Both the position numbers and the translations under genes were made by a program. Under the pieces are notes generated by a model that did no database searches, was not told the origin of the DNA, and was given only the letters and a program-made list of their open reading frames with translations. A stretch of 64,000 nucleotides of DNA, from assembly GCA_016294075.1 (NCBI GenBank), contig JAEDCQ010000002.1, positions 1 through 64,000 on the forward strand, read 5' to 3'. Below are positions 52,263 to 59,889 of this stretch, piece after piece. Source of the DNA: Lachnospiraceae bacterium. GTDB lineage: Bacteria > Bacillota > Clostridia > Lachnospirales > Lachnospiraceae. Numbering within the stretch: position 1 is the first letter of the stretch; each line of letters opens with the position of its first letter.

Positions 52263-53777
52263 GTGAAAGATAGAGCCGTATTGGAAATGAAAAATATCCA
52301 TAAGAGCTTTCCCGGAGTACGTGCCTTGCAGGCAGTGGATTTTACACTCTGCGAAGGAGAAATTCATGCATTAATGGGAGAGAATGGTGCCGGAAAATCG
52401 ACTTTAATCAAGGTTTTAACCGGCGTTTACGAAAAAGACGAGGGTCAGATTTTCGTTGAAGGAAAAGATAAAGCGGTAGCAATACGTTCACCGCAGGAAG
52501 CACAGAAGCTGGGAATCAGTACAGTTTATCAGGAAATTACGCTTTGCCCGAATCTTTCGGTTGCAGAGAACATGTACATAGGAAGAACCGATGGCCTGTG
52601 TGAGAATTGGAAAAAAATGAATGCGGATGCGGATAAAATTCTGCAGTCGCTTGATATACCTGCAAAAGCAACGCAGCAGTTAGCAAGCTGCTCCATTGCA
52701 GTTCAGCAGATGGTTGCTATTGCTCGTGCAGTGGATATGGATTGTAAGGTATTGATTTTAGACGAGCCGACTTCTTCCCTGGATGATCAGGAGGTTGAAA
52801 AATTATTTGGTCTGATGCGAGATCTGAAGGCAAGAGGGGTTGGAATTATCTTTGTTACACACTTCCTGGATCAGGTATATGAAGTGTGTGATAAAATTAC
52901 AGTTTTGCGTGACGGAAAACTGGTAGGTGAATATGAAATTAAGGATCTTCCCCGCGTTCAGCTGGTTTCTAAGATGCTGGGTAAAGATTTGGATGATATG
53001 TCAGATATTAAGAGTGATCAGGCTGCCTATGACAAGGCAGATGCCTCCACTGCTGTTTTCGAAACAGAAGGTCTGGCAAGTGATGCAGGAATTAAACCGT
53101 TTGACTTTTATATTCATAAAGGGGAAGTCAATGGATTTACGGGGCTTCTCGGTTCCGGAAGAAGCGAATGTGTTCGTGCGATTTTCGGTGCGGACAGAGT
53201 TATTTCCGGTTCCGTAAAGAAAAACGGAAAGGTTGTTAAGATTTCAAAGCCGCTTGATGCAATGAAAAACGGCATTGCTTATCTGCCGGAGGATCGTAAG
53301 GTAGACGGTATTGTCGGAGATCTTTCCGTACGTGACAATATCATTCTTGCACTTCAGGTTTTGGAAGGCTTCTTTAAACCGTTTTCAAAGGCAGAAGCAA
53401 ATAAATTTGCGGATGAGTACATTAAACTTTTAGGTATTAAGACAGCTTCCGCAGATACTCCGATTAAATCTCTCTCCGGAGGAAATCAGCAGAAGGTTAT
53501 CCTTGCCCGCTGGCTTCTTACCCATCCGGAATACCTTATTTTGGATGAGCCGACACGTGGTATTGATGTCGGAACAAAGGTTGAGATTCAGAAATTAGTG
53601 CTTAAACTTGCTTCTGAAGGTATGAGCGTAACCTTTATTTCATCTGAATTGGATGAAATGCTCCGTACCTGTTCTCGTCTGGTAGTAATGCGTGACCGTA
53701 AGGTAGTAGGTGAGCTTTCCGGTGATGATTTAACCCAGAGTAAAGTTATGAATACAATTGCCGGAGGTGATAAATAA
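52263..53777 (+). CDS. Sugar ABC transporter ATP-binding protein, two ABC domains (RbsA/YtfR-like)
   Basis: A 504-residue fused ATPase. The first half has Walker A GENGAGKST and DEPTSSLD; its signature is degenerate (ASCSIAVQQM). The second half has a degenerate P-loop (GLLGSGRSE), the signature LSGGNQQK and DEPTRGIDVG, the usual asymmetric pattern of carbohydrate transporter-2 ATPases. The start is probably GTG 52263, 11 bases after AAGGGG; GTG 52251 overlaps that site. Its stop overlaps the permease start (TAATG). Confidence 0.93.
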   Translation: MKDRAVLEMKNIHKSFPGVRALQAVDFTLCEGEIHALMGENGAGKSTLIKVLTGVYEKDEGQIFVEGKDKAVAIRSPQEAQKLGISTVYQEITLCPNLSVAENMYIGRTDGLCENWKKMNADADKILQSLDIPAKATQQLASCSIAVQQMVAIARAVDMDCKVLILDEPTSSLDDQEVEKLFGLMRDLKARGVGIIFVTHFLDQVYEVCDKITVLRDGKLVGEYEIKDLPRVQLVSKMLGKDLDDMSDIKSDQAAYDKADASTAVFETEGLASDAGIKPFDFYIHKGEVNGFTGLLGSGRSECVRAIFGADRVISGSVKKNGKVVKISKPLDAMKNGIAYLPEDRKVDGIVGDLSVRDNIILALQVLEGFFKPFSKAEANKFADEYIKLLGIKTASADTPIKSLSGGNQQKVILARWLLTHPEYLILDEPTRGIDVGTKVEIQKLVLKLASEGMSVTFISSELDEMLRTCSRLVVMRDRKVVGELSGDDLTQSKVMNTIAGGDK

Positions 53778-54865
53778 TGCAGAAAACAAAATCATCTGAA
53801 GCTTTAAAAGGAATTGTAAGACATCAATTGTTTATTCCGGTATTGGCATTATTAATCCTCGCTGTTTTTAATCTTATTGCGGATCCTAACTTCTTTAAGA
53901 TAACATTAGGATATAACAGTGTGGGCGATCCGGTATTATCAGGATACCTGGTAACTATTTTGGATTACGGTTCAGAGGTTGCCATTCTTGCAATCGGAAT
54001 GACATTGGTTACAGCAGCCTCCGGTGGACAGGATATCAGTGTGGGCGCTGCGATTGCCATAGCCGGCAGCGTTATTCTCCGTGTGCTCTGCGGTAATCCG
54101 AATGAATTATTAGAAGGCCTTCAGGCACCGATTATAGTTGCATTTTTAGTTGCGTGCGTTGTTGCTATGCTGTTTGGTGCATTTAATGGTGTCTTGGTAG
54201 CATGCTTTAAGATTCAGCCGATGGTAGCGACACTGATTCTTTATACGGCAGGCCGTTCCATTGCAGCATGGATTAACAACAATACACTTCCGATTGTAAC
54301 GGATACATCCTTTACATATATCGGTGGTTTTATTCCGGGAATCCCGGTTCCGACACCGTTCTTTGTTGCTTTGGCATGTATGCTTGTCATTGCACTTGTA
54401 ATGAAATTTACAAACTTAAGACTGTATACACAGGCAGTTGGTATTAATGAAAGCTCTTCTAAACTGAATGGTTTGAATCCTGTTTTAATTAAAATACTTT
54501 CCTTTGTAATTCTCGGTCTGTGTGTAGCTGTTGTCGGACTTATTAAAGTTAGTCGTCTTTCTACCATTAACTATTCGGTAGTGGCAAAGGATATTGAAAT
54601 GGATGCCATTCTTGCAGTTGCTCTTGGAGGAAATGCATTAAGCGGTGGTAAATTTAATATGACGGCATCTATTCTTGGTGCTTATGTTATTCAGTTCCTT
54701 ACAACTACACTTTATAAATTTAATGTACAGGCAGATGCCTTGCCGGCATACAAGGCAGTCGTTATTATTATGCTGGTTGTTATGAGTGCACCGTCAGTAA
54801 AGGAAAAAGTTGCTTCATTAAGTAAGAAACTCAAATCTAATTCGCAGACAAAGGAGGTTGCTTAA
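53777..54865 (+). CDS. Sugar ABC transporter permease 1 (YtfT-like, BPD_transp_2)
   Basis: A 362-residue membrane protein with about eight to ten hydrophobic segments. It carries the ASGGQDISVGAAIAIAGSV segment and the ALGGNALSGGKFNM loop typical of RbsC-family permeases. It overlaps the ATPase stop and lies two bases before the next permease start. Two different permeases in one operon match the heteromeric YtfT-YjfF galactofuranose channel. Confidence 0.92.
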   Translation: MQKTKSSEALKGIVRHQLFIPVLALLILAVFNLIADPNFFKITLGYNSVGDPVLSGYLVTILDYGSEVAILAIGMTLVTAASGGQDISVGAAIAIAGSVILRVLCGNPNELLEGLQAPIIVAFLVACVVAMLFGAFNGVLVACFKIQPMVATLILYTAGRSIAAWINNNTLPIVTDTSFTYIGGFIPGIPVPTPFFVALACMLVIALVMKFTNLRLYTQAVGINESSSKLNGLNPVLIKILSFVILGLCVAVVGLIKVSRLSTINYSVVAKDIEMDAILAVALGGNALSGGKFNMTASILGAYVIQFLTTTLYKFNVQADALPAYKAVVIIMLVVMSAPSVKEKVASLSKKLKSNSQTKEVA

Positions 54866-54866
54866 A

Positions 54867-55928
54867 ATGTCAGAAAAGAATAAAAAAACAGCAGGCTCCG
54901 TTAGTTTGCTGAACAAGATTGCCAATATGACAGATACGAATTTGTTGTTAACAATTACAATCGTAATCTTCTTCGTGATGTATATCGGAGCAATCGTATT
55001 TCAGGGAGCAGGATTTTTAAAGCCACAGACATTCTTTAATATTTTAAATGCAAATGCTGCATTGATTATTGGTGCGTGTGGTATGAGTATCGTTATGATT
55101 TCCGGTGGTATTGATATTTCCATTGGTGGCGTTATTGCCCTTGTAAGTATGAGCTGTGCAGTATATCTTGATTATCATGGCGGCTCTGTAATCGGTGCAA
55201 TCGGAATTGCATTGCTGATAGGACTTTTATATGGTCTTGTACAGGGATATTTAGTAGCATATCTGAATATTCAGCCGTTTATTGTTTCGCTGGCAGGTAT
55301 GTTCTTTGCAAGAGGTATGACTACAATTGTTAATTCCTCTCCGTTTAACGTAGCACACGAAGAGTTTGTTGCACTTAAGAATTTCCGTATCGTTGTTCCT
55401 TTCATGGGCTCTGTTAATAAAAAGGGTGTATATGTGGATGCGTATATTCAGATAGGTGTTGTTGTGGCACTCTTAGTCGTATTGTTATTGTTTGCTATGC
55501 TCAGATGGACTAAGCTCGGACGTGCATTTTATGCAGTAGGAGGAAATGCGCAGAGTGCATTGATGCTTGGTATTAATGTGAGAAGAACAAAATTCTTTTC
55601 TCATTTGATTTGCAGCCTTTTAGCAGGAATTGCAGGATTTGTTTATTTCCTTTACGTTGGTTCCGGTTCTCCGTCTCATGCAAGCGGATTGGAAATGAAC
55701 GCCATTGCATCCTCCATTATCGGAGGAACAATGCTGACCGGTGGTGTAGGTAATATTATCGGTACATTCTTTGGTGTTCTTTCACTTAGTACTATCCAGA
55801 ATATCGTTTCTTCAGCAGGACTTGATCAGGCGTGGTGGACAGGTATTACGATTGCAGCGATGCTCTGTTTATTCTTAGTTGTTCAGAGTGTTGTTATAGC
55901 TTTTAAGAAAAGAAGCTTAAGAAAATAG
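54867..55928 (+). CDS. Sugar ABC transporter permease 2 (YjfF-like, BPD_transp_2)
   Basis: A 353-residue membrane protein, related to permease 1 but clearly different. A basic/serine-rich cytosolic start is followed by multiple membrane segments with ISGGIDISIGGVIALVSM, LNIQPFIVSLAGMFFARGM and GNAQSALMLGINVRRTKF. The last of these and the SIIGGTMLTGGVGN loop resemble YjfF. The start ATG 54867 follows AAAGGAGG. It ends the transport operon; a terminator follows. Confidence 0.92.
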   Translation: MSEKNKKTAGSVSLLNKIANMTDTNLLLTITIVIFFVMYIGAIVFQGAGFLKPQTFFNILNANAALIIGACGMSIVMISGGIDISIGGVIALVSMSCAVYLDYHGGSVIGAIGIALLIGLLYGLVQGYLVAYLNIQPFIVSLAGMFFARGMTTIVNSSPFNVAHEEFVALKNFRIVVPFMGSVNKKGVYVDAYIQIGVVVALLVVLLLFAMLRWTKLGRAFYAVGGNAQSALMLGINVRRTKFFSHLICSLLAGIAGFVYFLYVGSGSPSHASGLEMNAIASSIIGGTMLTGGVGNIIGTFFGVLSLSTIQNIVSSAGLDQAWWTGITIAAMLCLFLVVQSVVIAFKKRSLRK

Positions 55929-55952
55929 CAGATAAAAATGATAATACAGTCT

Positions 55953-56000
55953 GCAAAAGAGGTGGCCACCAATATTTTGCGGCGGCCTCTTTTGCGTTTT
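55953..56000 (+). terminator. Rho-independent terminator after sugar ABC operon
   Basis: GCAAAAGAGG pairs with CCTCTTTTGC (55953-55962 with 55986-55995), with an additional GGCC/GGCC-type inner pairing, followed by GTTTT. It separates the transporter from the chemoreceptor gene, although read-through is possible. Confidence 0.8.
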
Positions 56001-56040
56001 CCTTGAAACAGCATATTATACTGTAGGAAGGTGTATTCGG

Positions 56041-56100
56041 ATGATTAAAAAAGATAAAAAGGATAAAAAAACAAAAAAAGAAAAAGCAGTAAAAAGGTAA
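56041..56100 (+). pseudogene. Out-of-frame N-terminal start of the chemoreceptor
   Basis: ATG 56041 is nine bases after AGGAAGG and encodes a lysine-rich stretch (IKKDKKDKKTKKEK, then AVKR) ending at TAA 56098-56100. The stretch looks like the basic cytosolic tail before the first membrane segment of a chemoreceptor. A single extra A in the run at 56091-56095 would join it to the receptor frame as KKVSLFAML. So this is probably the real start, separated by a one-base frameshift. Confidence 0.6.
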
Positions 56101-56111
56101 GCCTATTTGCA

Positions 56112-57752
56112 ATGCTGATTATGCTTTCTGTTCTGCCAATGGTATTATCAGTGGCCATTATCAGTACAATGTCTCTGTTTATTACAAAGAATAATATGGA
56201 AAAAGAAACAGAGTCGGCTCTTTATATTGTGGCAAACAATTTAGCAAATTATTGTTATGAGAATGAAATAACCGCAATCAATGCTTCCAATTATTATGAA
56301 TATCTTGACAGCTTAAAGGAGCAGGGCATTGAAATGGCAATTGTCATTGATGGGGCACCATGCGCTACTTCCATAAAAAATGAAAATGATTATCGAATCC
56401 GAGAGATAGAATTTGAAAAAGATATTGTGGCCGATAAGGCTGAAATTGAAAATGGCTATTATGATAAGTATGTTTTAATTGATGAGAAGGTTTATTATGC
56501 TTATTATATGCCGATTCGTTCAGAGGGCGAGATTATCGGAATGGCTTTTGCCGGTAAGCTTCAGGAAAGTGTGACCGGAGCAACCAAAAACATTATCTTC
56601 CTGTTTGTCGGTGTTGCGGTATGCCTGCTTCTTATCTTTGTAATTGTCGGATTGCTTTTCAGCCGTGGTCTCTTAAAAACCTTTAAGACGGTCGGGAAGA
56701 GTGTTGACGCGCTGTCTCAAGGTGACCTTAGTGAACGAAAAGCCCGGAACAGTGTCGTAAAAGAAATGCATATTCTCATGGAAGAAACTACTGCCATGCA
56801 GAAAAATCTTGCTGAAACCATAGGGAAGGTTAAAGACGTTTCTCAGAGACTGGTAGAGAATATTCTGGAGGTCACGAAGCTTAGCGAAAGCAGCTCTGAC
56901 AGGGCAAAGCAGATTACCTCCGCTGTGGATGAGTTGACTGTTGCGACCACGGGAACAGCGGAAAATGTACATGATATCAGTTCTGAGATGATGGAAATCG
57001 GCAATTGTATAAATGATATTTCCGGTAGTGTGGAGCATTTATACAACAGCTCCGAAAATATTCTGCAGACAAACAATGAAGCTCAGAAAAATATGAATAC
57101 AATAATGGAAAATACGAAGGAGTCTGTCAATGCGGTAAATGATATTGCGGTACAGATTAAACAGACAAATGATTCCATTAAGGAAATTGATACGGCGGTA
57201 GAATTGATTCTTGCAATTTCAGAGCAGACAAGCTTGTTGAGTCTGAATGCGTCAATTGAAGCTGCAAGAGCCGGTGAGCACGGGAAGGGCTTTGCTGTCG
57301 TTGCGGAAGAAATCAGAAGTTTGTCGGATCAGAGTGCCGATGGTGCGGAAATGATTAAGAAGCTTGCTCAAACGATTACTGATAAATCCAAGAAATCGGT
57401 TCAATTGACGGAGCGTGTTCATTCCCTGATTTTATTGGAACAGGAAAATGTTTCAAAAACACAGGAGAAATACGAGGAGCTTAGCGGTGAAATAAATCAA
57501 TCCGTTATAGAAATAAAATCCATTGCGGAAAAAACAGAAAATCTGACAAACTATAAAGAAAACATTATCGGAAATATACATGATTTAAGTGCACTCAGCG
57601 AAGAGAATGCTGCAAGCAATCAAGAGGTGAATGCAAATATCAGTGAAATTATTTCTGAGGTTCAGATGGTTAATGAAAATTGTGAAAAGATTAGCTGTAT
57701 GGCAAAGGAATTAGAAGAATCCGTATCGTATTTTCATGATGGGCAGAATTAA
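56112..57752 (+). CDS. Methyl-accepting chemotaxis protein (Cache sensor, HAMP, MCP signal)
   Basis: A 546-residue reading frame. It opens inside the first membrane segment (MLIMLSVLPMVLSVAIISTM), then an extracytoplasmic single-Cache-like sensor (about 27-150, with YDKYVLIDEKVYYAYYMPI), a second membrane segment (about 158-180), HAMP, and a long cytosolic coiled coil with the invariant hairpin tip (EQTSLLSLNASIEAARAGEHGKG, in short: EQTSLLSLNASIEAA). ATG 56112 has no ribosome site; the natural start is probably 56041 in another frame. The location right after the sugar importer suggests taxis to the same or a related compound, but a direct sensor ligand is not shown. Confidence 0.88.
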   Translation: MLIMLSVLPMVLSVAIISTMSLFITKNNMEKETESALYIVANNLANYCYENEITAINASNYYEYLDSLKEQGIEMAIVIDGAPCATSIKNENDYRIREIEFEKDIVADKAEIENGYYDKYVLIDEKVYYAYYMPIRSEGEIIGMAFAGKLQESVTGATKNIIFLFVGVAVCLLLIFVIVGLLFSRGLLKTFKTVGKSVDALSQGDLSERKARNSVVKEMHILMEETTAMQKNLAETIGKVKDVSQRLVENILEVTKLSESSSDRAKQITSAVDELTVATTGTAENVHDISSEMMEIGNCINDISGSVEHLYNSSENILQTNNEAQKNMNTIMENTKESVNAVNDIAVQIKQTNDSIKEIDTAVELILAISEQTSLLSLNASIEAARAGEHGKGFAVVAEEIRSLSDQSADGAEMIKKLAQTITDKSKKSVQLTERVHSLILLEQENVSKTQEKYEELSGEINQSVIEIKSIAEKTENLTNYKENIIGNIHDLSALSEENAASNQEVNANISEIISEVQMVNENCEKISCMAKELEESVSYFHDGQN

Positions 57753-57768
57753 ATAATAATACAGAAAG

Positions 57769-57802
57769 ACAGGTGGTGACATTGCTCATCACCTGTTTTT
57801 TA
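57769..57802 (+). terminator. Rho-independent terminator after the chemoreceptor gene
   Basis: 11-bp stem ACAGGTGGTGA/TCATCACCTGT (57769-57779 with 57786-57796, one G-T) followed by a run of T. Confidence 0.9.
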
Positions 57803-57815
57803 ATAAAAAAAACAA

Positions 57816-57829
57816 AGAACGTTTGTTCT
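57816..57829 (+). promoter_or_regulatory. LexA (SOS) box of uvrBA
   Basis: GAAC-GTTT-GTTC (57817-57828) matches the Gram-positive LexA/DinR operator core GAAC-N4-GTTC exactly, although the outer C/G of the full consensus is replaced. It overlaps the -35 region of the uvrB promoter, so LexA binding would block initiation. Confidence 0.8.
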
Positions 57830-57856
57830 GTACATTTAAAAAGTTTATGTTATAAT
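57828..57856 (+). promoter_or_regulatory. uvrB promoter
   Basis: Perfect extended -10 (TG-T-TATAAT, ending at 57856) with a weak -35 CTGTAC at 57828-57833, spacing 17. The -35 touches the LexA box. Transcription would start near 57863. Confidence 0.65.
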
Positions 57857-57901
57857 AGTAATGACCTATACTATATATGATTGTTTTTTTAGGAGCCTGT
57901 T

Positions 57902-59887
57902 ATGAATCAATTTAAATTACATTCCGATTATTCCCCAACGGGAGATCAGCCTCAGGCAATTGAAAAGCTGGTAGAAGGCTTTAAAGAAGGAAAGCAGTTT
58001 CAGACGCTTTTGGGTGTAACCGGTTCCGGTAAGACATTTACCATGGCGAATGTGATTGCTGCACTGAATAAACCGACTTTGATTATCTCACACAATAAGA
58101 CGCTTGCCGGACAGTTGTATGGAGAGTTTAAGGAGTTCTTTCCCGAGAATGCAGTGGAATATTTTGTGTCCTATTATGATTATTATCAGCCGGAAGCATA
58201 TGTTCCATCTTCGGACACATATATTGCGAAGGATTCTTCCATTAATGAAGAGATAGAGAAGCTACGCCTGTCTGCAACGGCATCCTTGTCTGAAAGGCGT
58301 GATGTGGTAGTTGTTGCAAGTGTAAGCTGTATATACGGCTTGGGAAGTCCGGATGAATACCAGGATATGATTGTCTCTCTTCGCCCGGGCCAGCATAAGG
58401 ATCGCGACGCAGTGCTGCGTGAGCTGATTGATATCCGATACACAAGAAATGATGTCGATATAGAACGTGCAACCTTTCGAGTAAGGGGAGACAGTATTGA
58501 CATATATCCTGCCGAAGGCGGGGATTATCTGATACGTGTTGAATTTTTCGGAGACGAAATTGAGCGCATTGTTCAGGTTGAGCCGTTGACCGGTAAGCTT
58601 CATGCATCTTTAGAGCATATTGCAATATTCCCCGCATCCCATTATGTAATTTCTCAGGATAAGATTTTAGAAGGCTGTGAACGTATTGAAAAGGAATTGG
58701 AAGAGCGGGTCCGCTATTTTAAAGGGGAAGACAAGCTGATAGAAGCACAAAGAATATCGGAACGAACAAACTTTGATATTGAAATGCTGCGTGAGACCGG
58801 TTTTTGCTCCGGTATTGAAAATTATTCGGCTCCCCTTAATAACCTGCAGCCCGGAGAAACTCCGTTTTGTCTGTTGAATTTCTTCCCGGATGATTTTTTG
58901 ATAATTATTGATGAGTCTCACATTACGATTCCGCAAATCAGAGGAATGTATGCCGGAGACCGTTCACGTAAAAATACTTTGGTGGATTACGGATTCCGTC
59001 TTCCGTCGGCATTGGATAACCGTCCGCTTAACTTTGAAGAATTTGAACAGCATATTGACCAAATGTTATTTGTATCGGCAACTCCTTCCGATTATGAAAA
59101 GGAGCATGAGCTCTCACGTGTGCAGCAGATTATACGTCCGACAGGTCTTTTGGACCCGGAAGTATTTGTTCGTCCTGTAGAAGGACAGATTGATGATCTG
59201 TTAGCGGAAATCCGTAAAGAAACGGATAAAAAGAACAAAATACTCGTCACAACTCTGACCAAAAAAATGGCAGAGGATCTTACGGATTATCTTAAAGAGG
59301 TCGGCATCCGTGTGAAATATCTGCATTCGGATATTGATACATTGGAGAGAGCAGAGATTATCCGTGATATGCGCCTTGATGTTTTTGATGTTTTAGTTGG
59401 TATTAATCTTTTAAGGGAAGGGTTGGATATTCCGGAAATCAGCCTTGTTGCAATTCTGGATGCCGATAAAGAAGGCTTCCTCCGTTCCGAGACATCGCTT
59501 GTTCAGACAATCGGACGTGCGGCACGAAACAGTGAAGGCCGTGTAATCATGTATGCAGACCACATTACCGATTCAATGAATAACGCTATCTGCGAAACAA
59601 AACGTCGCCGTCAGTTGCAGCAGGAATACAATGAAGAACATGGAATTACCCCGACCACTATCAAAAAGGCGGTTCGAGATCTGATTAGCATTTCAAAGGT
59701 AATTGCGCAGGAGGAACTCCGTTTTGAAAAGGATCCGGAGTCCATGAGCGCAGAAGAACTTCGGAAATTAATAAAGGATATAGAAAAGAAAATGAAAAAG
59801 GCTGCTGCAGATCTTGATTTTGAAACGGCTGCAGAGTTGCGTGATAAAATGACAGAACTGAAAAATATGTTGAATAAACAGAGGTAG
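57902..59887 (+). CDS. uvrB: UvrABC excinuclease subunit B
   Basis: A 661-residue damage-verifying helicase of nucleotide excision repair. It shows Walker A GVTGSGKTF, the beta-hairpin region (YYDYYQPEAYVP), DESH box, the helicase motifs VSATPSDYE, and GINLLREGLDIPEVS-like segments (here LLREGLDIPEIS), then the C-terminal UVR motif (LIKDIEKKMKKAAADLDFETAAELRD). Full length for the family. The start ATG 57902 follows TAGGAG. The gene is under LexA control and three bases precede uvrA. Confidence 0.97.
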   Translation: MNQFKLHSDYSPTGDQPQAIEKLVEGFKEGKQFQTLLGVTGSGKTFTMANVIAALNKPTLIISHNKTLAGQLYGEFKEFFPENAVEYFVSYYDYYQPEAYVPSSDTYIAKDSSINEEIEKLRLSATASLSERRDVVVVASVSCIYGLGSPDEYQDMIVSLRPGQHKDRDAVLRELIDIRYTRNDVDIERATFRVRGDSIDIYPAEGGDYLIRVEFFGDEIERIVQVEPLTGKLHASLEHIAIFPASHYVISQDKILEGCERIEKELEERVRYFKGEDKLIEAQRISERTNFDIEMLRETGFCSGIENYSAPLNNLQPGETPFCLLNFFPDDFLIIIDESHITIPQIRGMYAGDRSRKNTLVDYGFRLPSALDNRPLNFEEFEQHIDQMLFVSATPSDYEKEHELSRVQQIIRPTGLLDPEVFVRPVEGQIDDLLAEIRKETDKKNKILVTTLTKKMAEDLTDYLKEVGIRVKYLHSDIDTLERAEIIRDMRLDVFDVLVGINLLREGLDIPEISLVAILDADKEGFLRSETSLVQTIGRAARNSEGRVIMYADHITDSMNNAICETKRRRQLQQEYNEEHGITPTTIKKAVRDLISISKVIAQEELRFEKDPESMSAEELRKLIKDIEKKMKKAAADLDFETAAELRDKMTELKNMLNKQR

Positions 59888-59889
59888 AT

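Noticed and set aside
56085..56100. Programmed -1 ribosomal frameshift signal in the chemoreceptor leader
   Set aside because: The run has only five A residues in the wrong phase for a standard slippery heptamer, and no stem-loop follows; an indel or polymerase slippage is simpler.
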